From contig NZ_JALJWH010000001.1 in NCBI RefSeq assembly GCF_024168825.1, forward strand, positions 1,178,001 to 1,242,000: a stretch of 64,000 bases of DNA, read 5' to 3'. The position numbers were made by a program, and so were the translations under genes. The notes under the pieces were generated by a model. It had not been told where the DNA came from, searched no databases, and was given only the letters and a program-made list of their open reading frames with translations. The stretch is from Paenarthrobacter sp. A20 (GTDB lineage Bacteria > Actinomycetota > Actinomycetes > Actinomycetales > Micrococcaceae). Shown here one piece after another: positions 1 through 8,980 of the stretch; the first letter of the stretch is position 1; the number at the start of each line of letters is the position of its first letter.

Positions 1-176
1 GAAACATCCGTCTCTATGCCAATGAGAACGGCGGAAACCTCATATCCTTCACCGCTACCACTAAAGGCTTCAGCCTAGAGATGAACAGCGCCTGCGTCGC
101 TGGGAACCAGCACGAAATCTACAAGGAGCTGGACAGGCAGGAAGCAAGCGACAGCCCCTCAGCAATCACGAAGTAG
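1..176 (+). CDS. C-terminal end of an unidentified protein (partial)
   Basis: An open frame enters from the left edge (first full codon at position 3) and stops with TAG at 174-176, giving about 57 residues ending ...SAITK. It contains the stretch NIRLYANENGGNLISF and is less GC-rich than its neighbours. No family is recognised. The only support is the uninterrupted frame and sensible amino-acid composition; the true gene lies mostly outside the window. Confidence 0.5.
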   Translation, partial: NIRLYANENGGNLISFTATTKGFSLEMNSACVAGNQHEIYKELDRQEASDSPSAITK

Positions 177-243
177 AGCTGAAGAGCCCCGGCCCCTTGT
201 TGACTCTGGGCTGGTGCACAGTTATCAATGCGCGTAGGTGCGT

Positions 244-864
244 TCAGCCAACGCGACCGGGAGTGAGCAGCCGTTGCGCGACGATGGCCGCGTGGGGACG
301 CACTCCGGGGTCGGCGCGCGAGTGCGTGCCAATCACGCTGAAACCGGCTTCCTGCAACCGTCCCGACATCTCCTCCAGAGACCAGAAATAGGCAGGAGTC
401 ACTGCATGCGAGAACGACTCACCCGCCGGGCCATCGAAGAAGCCGATCAGGAGGCCACCGCCTGGTTTGAGGCACCGGGCAAACTCGTTCAGAACCCGGC
501 TGATCCCAGCCGGGGGAGTGTGAATCAGTGAGTACCAGGCGAGGATTCCCGCCAATGAGTGATCCGGGGTGGGCAGCCGATCAAGTGACCCGACAGAGAA
601 CTGGGCATCCGGGCAGAATTGCTTGGCTGTCTCAATGAACTCCGGTACCAAGTCCACGCCTTGGACGTCCACCCCGGCGGAGTGCAGAAAGGCTGTCCAT
701 TGCCCAGGCCCGCAGCCGGCATCGAGGACTTTCCCGGACAATCCCTGGGCCCATGACAACACCAGCTCCCTATCGACCGGATGCGTGCTGCTGATGGACC
801 CGAACAATGAGGTGTACTCGTCGGAACGCGCAGAATAGGCGGCTCTCACTGCTCCAAAGGACAT
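244..864 (-). CDS. SAM-dependent class I methyltransferase
   Basis: The 206-residue product shows the class I methyltransferase SAM-binding motif VLDAGCGPG followed by an acidic VDL at the end of the second strand, a conserved post-motif region (LAWYSLIHT) and the loop ECLKPGG-like FARCLKPGGGLLIGF. The substrate cannot be told. The start at 864 (MSFGAVRAAY) is preferred because it matches where the fold normally begins; an upstream frame extension to 927 adds a basic, unlikely leader. It is transcribed divergently from the GH51 gene and shares a ~125-bp promoter region with it. Small-molecule methylation in the cytoplasm is the safest reading. Confidence 0.8.
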   Translation of the reverse strand: MSFGAVRAAYSARSDEYTSLFGSISSTHPVDRELVLSWAQGLSGKVLDAGCGPGQWTAFLHSAGVDVQGVDLVPEFIETAKQFCPDAQFSVGSLDRLPTPDHSLAGILAWYSLIHTPPAGISRVLNEFARCLKPGGGLLIGFFDGPAGESFSHAVTPAYFWSLEEMSGRLQEAGFSVIGTHSRADPGVRPHAAIVAQRLLTPGRVG

Positions 865-940
865 GCGTCTCAGCCTAGGAGCCGGAACGCCCGCCAAGAA
901 ATCCCTTGACTCCCACACCAACACCACGTCAGCATGTTTC

Positions 941-952
941 TATAACGTTGTA
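941..952. promoter_or_regulatory. Candidate LacI-type operator upstream of the GH51 gene
   Basis: TATAACGTTGTA is an imperfect palindrome centred on AACGTT, the CG-centred layout usual for LacI-family operators. It lies 38 bp before the arabinofuranosidase start. A LacI-family gene sits 0.5 kb downstream of that gene, so it is a plausible local ligand; this link is inference only. Confidence 0.35.
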
Positions 953-989
953 AATCGATAAGCAGAACAAGCAGACAAGGACCCACCCT

Positions 990-2525
990 TTGGGAAACCA
1001 AGACAAACCCACGGCCAAAATCACCATCGACCCCGCGTTCGTCGTAGGCCCCGTCAGGAGGAAGACCTTCGGCGCCTTCGTTGAGCACCTCGGCCGCTGC
1101 GTCTACACGGGCATTTTCGAGCCTGAGCACCCGAAAGCGGACGACGACGGCTTCCGCACCGACGTCCTCGACCTCACCAAGGAACTCGGTGTCTCTACGG
1201 TCCGCTACCCCGGCGGAAACTTCGTGTCCGGCTACCGCTGGGAAGACGGAGTGGGGCCCAAAGAAGACCGCCCAACAAGGCTCGACCTCGCCTGGCACTC
1301 CAGCGATCCCAACCTGGTGGGCGTGGACGAGTTCGCAAAGTGGTCGGAGAAGGCCGGCGTGGAACCCATGATGGCGGTCAACCTGGGTACCAGGGGCCCG
1401 CAGGAAGCGCTGGACCTGCTGGAGTACTCCACCATCAAGGGTGGAACGGCCTTGTCCGAACAGCGCAAGGCGAATGGCGCCGTCGAGCCTCACAACATCA
1501 CCATGTGGTGCCTCGGGAACGAGATGGACGGCTTCTGGCAGATCGGCCACAAGAAGGCCGGCGAGTACGCGCGGGTTGCCGCCGAAACGGCGCGGGCAAT
1601 GCGCATGGTCAACCCGGACCTGGAACTGGTGGCTTGTGGAAGTTCGGGGCCAACCATGCCAACGTTCGGCGAATGGGAGCGCGTGGTCCTCAACGAGACA
1701 TACGAGTTGGTGGACCTGATCTCGGCGCACCAGTACTTTGAGGACTTCGGGGATTTGCAGGAGCACCTGTCAGCCGGGCACCGGATGGAGGCGTTCATCA
1801 AGGACCTGGTCTCGCACATCGACCATGTGAAGTCGGCCAACAAGTCCGGGAAGCAGGTCAATATCTCGTTCGATGAGTGGAACGTCTGGCACATGTCCCG
1901 CGACGAGTCCAAGGTGCCCACAGGCGACGACTGGCCCGTGGCGCCAGTGCTCCTCGAGGACCGCTACACGGTTGCCGACGCCGTGGTGGTGGGAGACCTT
2001 CTCATCACGCTGCTGCGCAACACGGACCGCGTCCACTCCGCGAGCCTGGCTCAGCTGGTCAACGTGATCGCACCCATCATGACCGAGCCGGGTGGCCGGG
2101 CCTGGAAGCAGACCACGTTCCACCCGTTTGCGCTCACTTCGCAGAATGCATCTGGCACGGTGTTGAACCTCGCCGTCGAATCCCCGCTGCTGGAGACCGA
2201 AAAGACGGCGGGCTTCACCGCCCTGTCAGCCGTGGCGACCTATGATGCAGAAGCCAAAGAGGCCGTGGTGTTCGCCGTGAACCGCTCGGCGTCGGACCCG
2301 CTGACGCTGGATGCCGCCGTCGGAAGCCTCAACGCAAGCAAAGTCATTGAGGCCGTCACCTACTCGAACAAGGACCCTTACTGGCAGGCCACTGCCGACG
2401 ATTCGACGTCGGTCCTGCCGTCCGAAAACGTCAGTGTAAAGCTCGACGGCGGCCGCCTCACCGCCGGGCTTCCGGCCGTGAGCTGGACCATGATCCGGTT
2501 GTCGCTTGAGGACCAGGTCAACTGA
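990..2525 (+). CDS. GH51 alpha-N-arabinofuranosidase
   Basis: This 511-residue protein is a glycoside hydrolase family 51 enzyme that releases terminal alpha-L-arabinofuranosyl residues from arabinan/arabinoxylan oligomers. The N-terminal region carries FGAFVEHLGR and VRYPGGNFVSGYRWEDGVGP, typical of the GH51 (beta/alpha)8 barrel; the acid/base glutamate is in CLGNEMDG (E178) and the nucleophile in SFDEWNVW (E296); the C-terminal ~120 residues form the usual beta domain. There is no signal peptide, so it acts inside the cell on imported oligosaccharides. The start is TTG at 990 with a weak AAGG nearby; no better ATG lies before the conserved region. It converges on the next gene with only 3 bp between. 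Confidence 0.92.
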   Translation: MGNQDKPTAKITIDPAFVVGPVRRKTFGAFVEHLGRCVYTGIFEPEHPKADDDGFRTDVLDLTKELGVSTVRYPGGNFVSGYRWEDGVGPKEDRPTRLDLAWHSSDPNLVGVDEFAKWSEKAGVEPMMAVNLGTRGPQEALDLLEYSTIKGGTALSEQRKANGAVEPHNITMWCLGNEMDGFWQIGHKKAGEYARVAAETARAMRMVNPDLELVACGSSGPTMPTFGEWERVVLNETYELVDLISAHQYFEDFGDLQEHLSAGHRMEAFIKDLVSHIDHVKSANKSGKQVNISFDEWNVWHMSRDESKVPTGDDWPVAPVLLEDRYTVADAVVVGDLLITLLRNTDRVHSASLAQLVNVIAPIMTEPGGRAWKQTTFHPFALTSQNASGTVLNLAVESPLLETEKTAGFTALSAVATYDAEAKEAVVFAVNRSASDPLTLDAAVGSLNASKVIEAVTYSNKDPYWQATADDSTSVLPSENVSVKLDGGRLTAGLPAVSWTMIRLSLEDQVN

Positions 2526-2528
2526 AAA

Positions 2529-2903
2529 CTAGGCGATCTGCTGCGTGCCGTCGTGGAACATGGGGTACGCGGAGATCGGTGTGACCGTAGCTGACGGAGT
2601 TGGTTCCGGTGCCCGCGATGCGGGTGCCGGAGCCGGCTCGTCAACGGTGACGATTTCCATGGACTCCATGTCCAGGAGCCGCCTGCTCCCGGTGTCGTCC
2701 GTGAGCCAGAAAAGGTCGGTGCCAGCAACGGTTTTGACCACGGTGCCCCGGTGATAGAGGCGGCCGTTATGCCAAGCCTCCACATGATCGCCCGCGCTCA
2801 GGGCGTGCGGCTCGTCTTTGCTCCCCGGCATGGTGCCGAATGCTTGGGCCAGGCTCGCCTGCATTTTCAGCGCCTGGAAAAGATCCCTGTTTGCAATACT
2901 CAT
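2529..2903 (-). CDS. Hypothetical protein, 124 residues
   Basis: No family is recognised. The N-terminal 25 residues look helical, the middle part (GDHVEAWHNGRLYHRGTVV) looks like a small SH3/Tudor-like beta barrel, and the next stretch (DLFWLTDDTGSRRLLDME) continues it; the tail is Ala/Pro-rich and probably disordered. Codon use is typical for the window, which supports a real gene. It is convergent with the GH51 gene and 169 bp from the LacI-family gene. Confidence 0.65.
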   Translation of the reverse strand: MSIANRDLFQALKMQASLAQAFGTMPGSKDEPHALSAGDHVEAWHNGRLYHRGTVVKTVAGTDLFWLTDDTGSRRLLDMESMEIVTVDEPAPAPASRAPEPTPSATVTPISAYPMFHDGTQQIA

Positions 2904-3072
2904 GTCTGCTCCTCCCAGCTGTCGCCGTCCTTGCCCTCAGCTTTGCGCATGTATGTTGCGGGCGCGTTGCAAGGGGATGAGCGATGTGTGACGGCTGCAG
3001 GGGCTTGAGTGACGGCCCGACTGCCGCCCCATCTGCAACGATGTATGCCAACAGTTCAAAAGGAGCACATTG

Positions 3073-4077
3073 ATGGCCGTCACCATGAACGACGTCGCAC
3101 GGGTTGCCGGGGTCTCGTTGAAGACGGTGTCCAACGTGATCAACAACTACGAGTTCATCCGGCCAACCACCAAACAGCGCGTCCTCGATGCCATCGATGA
3201 GCTCGGCTACGAAACCAACCTGACGGCCCGCAGCCTCCGCTCAGGCAAGACCAGCATGCTCGGATTGGTCCTGGCAGACCTTTCCATCCCGTATTACGCC
3301 GAGTTGGCGTCGGACATCATGAAAGTGGCGTGGGCCCGGGGATACCGCGTTCTTGTGGAACAGTCCGGTAACGAGCCTGACCACGAGAAGGCCGCGCTCC
3401 AAGGCCAATTCCGCACCCTCACTGACGGTCTCCTTTTCATTCCACTCGCCCTCAACGTCGAGCAGATTATCCAGGCCGCAGGTAAGAAACCGCTGGTACT
3501 CCTTGGCGAGTACGTGCAGGATCCGCGCCTGGACATGGTCCTTATCCAAAACCACAGAGCCGCCGCCGCCGTCACCACGCACCTGCTGGCGGGTGGCCGC
3601 CGTCGTATAGCTGTTGTGGGTGCGCACGACGGCGACACCACCGGCAGCGGTGGCCTGCGCCTTGAGGGGTACAAAGCTGCGCTCGCTGACGCCGGCGTGG
3701 AGTATGACCCCGCCTTGGTGGTTCCGTGCGATTGGCGGCGCGACGGCGGTGCTGATGCCATTGCAAGGTTGCTGGACAGCGGCGTGGAGTTCGATGCTGT
3801 TTTCGGGCTCAACGATGCACTTGCCCTCGGAGCACTTCACGAACTCCTGGTCCGCGGCAAGAAGGTGCCGCAGCAGGTTGCCGTTGCGGGCTTCGATGAC
3901 ATCGACGAGGCACGGTTTGCCTCGCCGTCGCTGACCACGGTGGCGCCGGGGCGTGCGGAAATTGCGGAGCGCGCCGTCGAACTCCTCATCAACCGGATTG
4001 AAAGCAAAACCGCAGCAGCCAAGGTTCAGCAGCCGGAGGCGGCGTTCGAGCTGCGAGTCAGGCAGTCCGCGCCCTGA
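3073..4077 (+). CDS. LacI-family transcriptional regulator
   Basis: The 334-residue protein starts with a LacI helix-turn-helix and hinge (MNDVARVAGVSLKTVSNVIN, then an ARSLRSGKT hinge) followed by a periplasmic-binding-protein-like effector domain (MLGLVLADLSIPYYAEL; VAGFDDIDEARFASPSLTTV; C-terminal LRVRQS). ATG 3073 is favoured over TTG 3070 because AGGAG at 3061-3065 sits 7 bp before it. It normally would repress a carbohydrate gene; the neighbours (arabinofuranosidase upstream, PLP enzyme downstream) are both candidates, and a LacI-type palindrome precedes the arabinofuranosidase gene. Confidence 0.9.
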   Translation: MAVTMNDVARVAGVSLKTVSNVINNYEFIRPTTKQRVLDAIDELGYETNLTARSLRSGKTSMLGLVLADLSIPYYAELASDIMKVAWARGYRVLVEQSGNEPDHEKAALQGQFRTLTDGLLFIPLALNVEQIIQAAGKKPLVLLGEYVQDPRLDMVLIQNHRAAAAVTTHLLAGGRRRIAVVGAHDGDTTGSGGLRLEGYKAALADAGVEYDPALVVPCDWRRDGGADAIARLLDSGVEFDAVFGLNDALALGALHELLVRGKKVPQQVAVAGFDDIDEARFASPSLTTVAPGRAEIAERAVELLINRIESKTAAAKVQQPEAAFELRVRQSAP

Positions 4078-4117
4078 CCGCCTGCAGTTGGTGTCCCGGG
4101 CCGTTAGTGTTTGAGGA

Positions 4118-5218
4118 ATGAACGTGATCCCCGCTGAAGTCGTCACCCCCGCCGTCATGATCGATGTCGATGTCCTGGACCGGAACATCGAACGCATGGC
4201 GTCCAGCATGCTCAGCAGGGGACTCAAGCTCCGCCCGCACGTCAAGACGCACAAGACGCTGGAGATCGCCCGGAAGCAGTTGTCGGCCGGTGCCGCGGGG
4301 ATCACCGTTGCCACCATCGGCGAGGCCGAGGTTTTCGCGGCGGATGGAGTGAAGGACATCTTTATTGCCTACCCGCTCTGGGTTGAAGCCCCTCATGCGG
4401 AACGCCTTCGGGCTTTGGCGGCCAAGGGCCGCATCGCCGTTGGCGTGGATTCTGCTGAGAGTGCGACGGCGATGGGTCGCCACTTGGGCGCAGATGCCGG
4501 CAGCATTGAGGTGCTGATCGAAGTGGACAGTGGACATCACCGCAGCGGCGTATTGCCCGACGAGGCGGTGGACGTTGCCCACGCAGCGGCTGCCGCCGGA
4601 CTGAGCGTGCAAGGCGTCTTCACGTTCCCCGGACACAGCTACAAGCCGGGAATGCCCACGGGTGCGGCCAGCAACGAGAATGAGGCCCTTGGCCTGGCCG
4701 CGACGGCGCTGACCTCGGCCGGGTTTGAAGTCACCACCATCAGTGGAGGGTCTACACCAACGGCCCTGATTGACGGCGAAACGGTGGCCACAGAGCTCCG
4801 CCCCGGTGTCTATGTATTCGGGGATGCCCAGCAACTGGAACTCGAACGATGCACGTGGGACGACATTGCGCTGACGGTTGCCGCCACCGTGGTCAGCCGG
4901 CACGAGGCCAACGGTGGCAACGTCCGCCGGGTTGTGGTGGACGCCGGCAGTAAGGTCCTGGGCAGCGACCGTCCGGATTGGGCCACAGGATACGGGCGGC
5001 TCCCCGAATACCCCGAAGCCAAGGTGACTGCGTTGTCCGAGCACCACGCCACGGTCGTTTGGCCGGACTCCTTGGAACTCCCGGCGCTGGGTACCCGGCT
5101 CCGGGTGATCCCCAACCATGTGTGCCTGACCATGAACCTGGTGGATGAGGTCACCGTTGTCCGCGACGGTGCCGTGGTGGATCAGTGGGCTGTGGCGGCG
5201 CGCGGGCGCAACAACTAG
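4118..5218 (+). CDS. DSD1-type PLP enzyme (D-threonine aldolase / D-serine dehydratase-like)
   Basis: The 366-residue protein is a fold-III PLP enzyme with an alanine-racemase-like N-terminal barrel and a D-serine-dehydratase-like C-terminal domain. The PLP lysine is expected in RPHVKTHK (K43). The C-terminal PNHVCLTMNL supplies the His-x-Cys pair that binds the metal ion in this family. Members cleave D-3-hydroxy amino acids or dehydrate D-serine; the precise substrate cannot be set from sequence. It follows the LacI gene by 40 bp on the same strand and converges with the flavin reductase, overlapping its end by 4 bp. Confidence 0.85.
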   Translation: MNVIPAEVVTPAVMIDVDVLDRNIERMASSMLSRGLKLRPHVKTHKTLEIARKQLSAGAAGITVATIGEAEVFAADGVKDIFIAYPLWVEAPHAERLRALAAKGRIAVGVDSAESATAMGRHLGADAGSIEVLIEVDSGHHRSGVLPDEAVDVAHAAAAAGLSVQGVFTFPGHSYKPGMPTGAASNENEALGLAATALTSAGFEVTTISGGSTPTALIDGETVATELRPGVYVFGDAQQLELERCTWDDIALTVAATVVSRHEANGGNVRRVVVDAGSKVLGSDRPDWATGYGRLPEYPEAKVTALSEHHATVVWPDSLELPALGTRLRVIPNHVCLTMNLVDEVTVVRDGAVVDQWAVAARGRNN

Positions 5219-5736
5219 CCCAGCACCGGAACGCCCTGGAACAGGGTGTGGAACTCCCGGTTGTGGTAGACCAGCGGGGCTGAATCGGCGGGTCTGAACC
5301 GGATATCCACAACGGTTGCGGCCAGCAAGACAGAGCCACCCAGAGGCGCCCGATGGACGATTTCGCATCGCAGCGCCCATGGCGCTTCCCTGAGCAGGGG
5401 CTCGCCTGTGGGCAGCAGTTCCCAGTCCATGTCGCTGGTGAAGCGCGGGGCGTTGGGGTCGGAGAATGTGCGCACGAGGTTTACCTGGTCCGCGCCCACC
5501 AGGTGCACGACGATCGTTTGCGCGGCAGCGATGTGCGAAGCTGACCGGCCGCCTGTGACGGAGAAGGCGAGCGTTGGCGGATCCACCGCCACCGATGCCA
5601 CCGAGGACGCCGTGAGCCCTACGGCTCCTTCCGGCCCTGACGCGGTGATGATGGCAACTCCTGCTGGATGAGAGCGGAAGGCGGCCTTGAAGAGCTCGCC
5701 GACCGGCTCTGCCGGCAAGGGGGTGTGATGGGACAT
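5215..5736 (-). CDS. Flavin reductase (FMN-binding, flavin_reduct domain)
   Basis: The 173-residue protein matches the short-chain flavin reductase family that uses NAD(P)H to reduce free FMN/FAD or acts with a two-component monooxygenase. Visible hallmarks are FRSHPAGVAIITA at the start, GLTASSVASVAVDPPTLAFSV in the flavin-binding region, and the terminal YHNREFHTL. There is no monooxygenase beside it, so a partner must be elsewhere or it is a stress-linked diaphorase. Its promoter has a MerR/SoxR-type arrangement, which suggests induction by redox-cycling compounds. Confidence 0.88.
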   Translation of the reverse strand: MSHHTPLPAEPVGELFKAAFRSHPAGVAIITASGPEGAVGLTASSVASVAVDPPTLAFSVTGGRSASHIAAAQTIVVHLVGADQVNLVRTFSDPNAPRFTSDMDWELLPTGEPLLREAPWALRCEIVHRAPLGGSVLLAATVVDIRFRPADSAPLVYHNREFHTLFQGVPVLG

Positions 5737-5796
5737 TCATGAACCTTCGTGGGACTGGTTGGGGTTGGCGCCGCTTTGCGGAAGCGCACCTGAACG

Positions 5797-5827
5797 ATGC
5801 TAAGACCTCAACTTAAGTTGAGGTCAA
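5797..5827 (-). promoter_or_regulatory. MerR/SoxR-type promoter with 19-bp spacer
   Basis: On the reverse strand a -35 box TTGACC (5822-5827) and a -10 box TAGCAT (5797-5802) are 19 bp apart. The spacer region is occupied by a perfect 22-bp palindrome (5804-5825) whose inner 18 bases are CCTCAACTTAAGTTGAGG. An overlong spacer bearing a dyad is the signature of promoters activated by MerR-family proteins, and the dyad closely resembles the SoxR box. It lies about 60 bp upstream of the flavin reductase start. No MerR-family gene is in the window. Confidence 0.8.
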
Positions 5828-5936
5828 TTCGGCATATTCGACCCCCGCCTGTGACGCCGTGGAAACGTAGCTGAAACTTCCGCTCCCTACGCTGGTCACA
5901 CTCTGTCCTTAAAGTGCCCAGCTATCAGGAGAATCG

Positions 5937-6239
5937 ATGCATCTTTTGCCCCGTGAGCAGGAGAAACTCATGATCGTGGTGGCTGCCGATCTCGCGCGGC
6001 GCCGCCAAGGGCGCGGCCTCAAGTTGAACTACCCCGAAGCCGTGGCCGTCATCAGCTACGAGCTCATCGAAGGTGCCCGCGACGGCCGGACGGTCGCCCA
6101 ACTGATGAGCTACGGGACCACCGTGCTCCGGCGCGAAGACGTGATGGAAGGCGTCCCGGAGATGATCCACGACGTCCAGATCGAAGCCACCTTCCCAGAC
6201 GGCACCAAGCTCGTCACCGTCCACAACCCCATCCGATAG
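5937..6239 (+). CDS. ureA: Urease subunit gamma
   Basis: This 100-residue protein is the small gamma subunit of the nickel urease that hydrolyses urea to ammonia and carbamate. It begins [11 protein letters not shown] and contains the family stretch [27 protein letters not shown] sequence and the terminal TVHNPI. A ribosome site (AGGAG, 5928-5932) precedes the ATG closely. It is the first gene of the ureABCEFGD-transporter operon and is followed 7 bp later by ureB. Confidence 0.97.
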   Translation: MHLLPREQEKLMIVVAADLARRRQGRGLKLNYPEAVAVISYELIEGARDGRTVAQLMSYGTTVLRREDVMEGVPEMIHDVQIEATFPDGTKLVTVHNPIR

Positions 6240-6246
6240 GAGCCCC

Positions 6247-6615
6247 ATGATCCCCGGCGAATACAGGCTCCAACCCGGATCCATCGCGTGCAACAGCGGC
6301 CGTGAGGCGATCGCCGTCGAGGTGGTGAACCGCGGAGACCGTCCCGTGCAGATAGGTTCGCACTACCACTTCGCCGAGGCGAACCGCGCCCTGGAATTCG
6401 ACCGCGAAGCAGCTCACGGCCGCCGACTGGATATCCCGGCGGGCACGGCCGCGCGCTTCGAACCCGGTGACCGGAAAACCGTCCAGCTCATTGCCTTGGC
6501 GGGAACACGTGAGGTTTTCGGCCTCAGCAACGCAGTTAACGGAAGGCTCGACGGCGGAACTGGCGTTACCGGGGAACTGCGCCCGGGCGTCGCAGCGGAA
6601 AGGGACCACCAGTGA
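6247..6615 (+). CDS. ureB: Urease subunit beta
   Basis: The 122-residue beta subunit starts MIPGEY and carries the typical [21 protein letters not shown] and [14 protein letters not shown] segments, forming the beta-sandwich that packs on UreC. Its stop overlaps the GTG start of ureC by 4 bp (GTGA), so translation is coupled. The last ~15 residues are variable, as usual. Confidence 0.97.
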   Translation: MIPGEYRLQPGSIACNSGREAIAVEVVNRGDRPVQIGSHYHFAEANRALEFDREAAHGRRLDIPAGTAARFEPGDRKTVQLIALAGTREVFGLSNAVNGRLDGGTGVTGELRPGVAAERDHQ

Positions 6616-8342
6616 GTTTCGAGATTTCCCGCAAGCAATACGCCGAGCTGTACGGCCCGACGACGGGTGATGCCATCCGCTTGGCCGATACTGAGCTCTT
6701 CCTTGAGATCGAGAAGGACCACACGGTCCATGGCGAAGAAGTAGTGTTCGGCGGCGGCAAGGTCATCCGGGACGGCATGGGCCAGAACGGCCAACTGACC
6801 CGCGCAGAGGACATCCCGGACACCGTCATCACCAACGTGATCGTCCTGGACTACAGCGGAATCTACAAAGCAGACGTTGCCCTCAAAGACGGTCACATTT
6901 TTAAGATCGGCAAGGCCGGCAACCCCCAGATTGCCGACGGCGTGAACATCGTGATCGGCGCCAGCACGGAGATTATTGCCGGCGAACGGAAGATCCTCAC
7001 CGCCGGCGGCATCGATACCCACATCCACTTCATCTCCCCGGAACAGGTCCCGGCCGCCCTGTGCAACGGCATCACCACGATGGTGGGCGGGGGCACCGGT
7101 CCGGCCGAAGGAACCAAAGCCACCACCATCACGCCGGGCGCCTGGCACATCTCCCGGATGCTCCAGGCCGCCGAAGGACTCCCCGTCAACATCGGCCTGT
7201 TCGGGAAGGGCCACGCGTCCGCCGTCGAGCCCCTCGCCGAGCAGATCCGCGCAGGCGCCGTCGGACTGAAAGTGCATGAAGACTGGGGCTCCACCACGTC
7301 CTCCATCGACATGTCCCTGCGGGTAGCCGACGAATACGACGTCCAAGTTGCCATCCACACCGACACCCTCAATGAATGCGGGTTCGTGGAAGACACCATC
7401 CGTGCCATCGATGGCCGGGTCATCCACACCTTCCATACCGAAGGCGCCGGAGGCGGACACGCCCCGGACATCATCAAAATCGCCGGCCTGCCCAACGTGC
7501 TCCCGGCCTCCACCAACCCCACGCTGCCCTACACCAAAAACACCATCGAAGAGCATCTGGACATGCTCATGGTCTGCCACCACCTCAACCCCGACATCCC
7601 GGAAGACGTGGCCTTCGCCGACTCCCGCATCCGAGCCGAAACCATCGCCGCGGAAGACGTCCTGCACGACCTCGGAATCTTCGCCATCACGTCCTCCGAC
7701 TCCCAAGCCATGGGCCGCGTGGGTGAAGTAGTGACCCGGACCTGGCAGGTAGCCGACGCCATGAAACGGCAACGAGGCGTGCTGAAGGATCCATCCGGCA
7801 CTACCCATGGTTCCGCCGAATCCGACAACTTCCGCCTCAAGCGCTACGTGGCCAAATACACCATCAACGCAGCCATCGCGCAGGGCATGGCAGACGTCAT
7901 CGGCTCCGTGGAAGAGGGCAAATTCGCTGACCTCGTCCTCTGGGATCCCGCGTTCTTCGGAGTGAAACCCGAGCTCGTCATCAAAGGCGGCCAGATCGCC
8001 TACGCACTCATGGGCGATGCCAACGCCTCCATCCCCACACCACAGCCGCGCACCATGCGGCCCATGTTCGCCACGTACGGCAAGGCACTTCAGCAGACGT
8101 CCATCACCTTCCTCTCCAAGGCAGCCATCGACGCCGGAGTGCCCGCAGAGCTAGGCCTCGAACGCATCATCAAACCCGTCTCCGGCATCCGCAACCTCAC
8201 CAAAGCGGACCTCAAATACAACGGCGAAACCCCGGACATCGCCGTCGACCCGGAAACGTACAAAGTGACAGTCGACGGCGTCGAAGTCACCTCCCAGCCC
8301 TCCGACGTGCTGCCCATGGCGCAGCGCTACTTCCTCTTCTAG
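6612..8342 (+). CDS. ureC: Urease subunit alpha (catalytic)
   Basis: The 576-residue catalytic subunit holds the two-nickel site. Ligand motifs are in place: THIHF gives H137 and H139, the carbamylated lysine is K220 in [10 protein letters not shown], and H222 follows. The mobile flap histidine region MVCHHLN and the metal aspartate region [11 protein letters not shown] are also visible, so the enzyme looks intact. The start is GTG, overlapping ureB. Length is normal for the family (about 570). Confidence 0.98.
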   Translation: MSFEISRKQYAELYGPTTGDAIRLADTELFLEIEKDHTVHGEEVVFGGGKVIRDGMGQNGQLTRAEDIPDTVITNVIVLDYSGIYKADVALKDGHIFKIGKAGNPQIADGVNIVIGASTEIIAGERKILTAGGIDTHIHFISPEQVPAALCNGITTMVGGGTGPAEGTKATTITPGAWHISRMLQAAEGLPVNIGLFGKGHASAVEPLAEQIRAGAVGLKVHEDWGSTTSSIDMSLRVADEYDVQVAIHTDTLNECGFVEDTIRAIDGRVIHTFHTEGAGGGHAPDIIKIAGLPNVLPASTNPTLPYTKNTIEEHLDMLMVCHHLNPDIPEDVAFADSRIRAETIAAEDVLHDLGIFAITSSDSQAMGRVGEVVTRTWQVADAMKRQRGVLKDPSGTTHGSAESDNFRLKRYVAKYTINAAIAQGMADVIGSVEEGKFADLVLWDPAFFGVKPELVIKGGQIAYALMGDANASIPTPQPRTMRPMFATYGKALQQTSITFLSKAAIDAGVPAELGLERIIKPVSGIRNLTKADLKYNGETPDIAVDPETYKVTVDGVEVTSQPSDVLPMAQRYFLF

Positions 8343-8350
8343 GAGCCTTC

Positions 8351-8824
8351 ATGATCATCGAAAAAATCCTAGGCAACCTCCACGAACAGCCCAACGACTA
8401 CGCCGGCCACCACAAAGAAAAAGTGGTCCTCCCCAGCGCCCTGCTGGTCAAACGCATCCAACGCGTCACCACCGACCACGGCAAAGAACTCGGCATCCGC
8501 CTGCCCACCGGCACCGGCGACCTCCGCGACGGCGACATCCTCGCCGTCGGTGACAACAACCTCATCGTCATCTCCGTACTGCCCACGGACGTCCTGGTCA
8601 TAGGGCCGCGAAGCATCCACGAAATGGGCGTCGTGGCCCACTCGCTCGGCAACCGCCACCTGCAGGCGCAGTTCTTTGATACTGACTCTGAGTACGGAGC
8701 CGAAGTGATGGTTTGCCAGTATGACCACACCGTGGAGGACTATCTGAAGAGCGTCGGCGTCCCCTACGACAGGCAAGAGCGGGTCATGCCGGTGCCGTTC
8801 CGCCATGCTGAGCATTCGCACTAG
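8351..8824 (+). CDS. ureE: Urease accessory protein UreE (nickel metallochaperone)
   Basis: The 157-residue protein delivers nickel to the UreDFG-apourease complex. It has the UreE N-terminal peptide-binding domain (VLPSALLVKRIQRVTTDHG) and the metal-binding C-terminal domain with HSLGNRHLQAQF, ending in a short His-bearing tail (RHAEHSH) rather than a long polyhistidine. It lies 8 bp after ureC. Between it and ureF is a 156-bp gap that contains a strong palindromic element. Confidence 0.95.
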   Translation: MIIEKILGNLHEQPNDYAGHHKEKVVLPSALLVKRIQRVTTDHGKELGIRLPTGTGDLRDGDILAVGDNNLIVISVLPTDVLVIGPRSIHEMGVVAHSLGNRHLQAQFFDTDSEYGAEVMVCQYDHTVEDYLKSVGVPYDRQERVMPVPFRHAEHSH

Positions 8825-8863
8825 GCAAATTCCGGTGCTGGCTTTTGGGGTTGGCAAGCCTGC

Positions 8864-8927
8864 GGCGGGTGATAGGGGCCGTGCCCGCTTCGCGGTGCCC
8901 ACCACGCCGCGGCCCCTATCACCCGCC
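8864..8927. repeat. Hairpin element, copy 1 (ureE-ureF gap)
   Basis: Two perfect 17-bp arms (8864-8880 and 8911-8927, starting GGCGGGTGAT) enclose a 30-base loop (8881-8910) beginning GTGCCCGCTTCGCG. The loop is 28/30 identical to that of the copy at 10326-10389, while the arms differ between copies yet pair perfectly in each. It has no T-run after it, so it is not a standard terminator; a REP-like or RNA-structural element is more likely. Confidence 0.85.
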
Positions 8928-8980
8928 TCCGCCGAGGTTCGCCGCGGCAACGTCGCGGTTGAGCCCACTAGCGAGGCAGC

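Noticed and set aside
870..1766. Long reverse open frame (298 codons) opposite the GH51 gene
   Set aside because: It is the complement of a strongly recognised enzyme gene with proper codon bias; its composition (many His, Arg and Gly) is that of an antisense shadow.
4058..5740. 560-codon reverse open frame
   Set aside because: It spans the PLP-enzyme gene and the flavin reductase in other phases; the product is low in hydrophobic core pattern and matches nothing.
6414..7808. 464-codon reverse open frame over ureC
   Set aside because: Shadow of ureC; Gly/Asp/His-rich antisense translation typical of high-GC DNA.
8864..8927. Rho-independent terminator in the urease operon
   Set aside because: There is no T-run after the arms and the genes continue in the same direction; a structural or REP-like element fits better.
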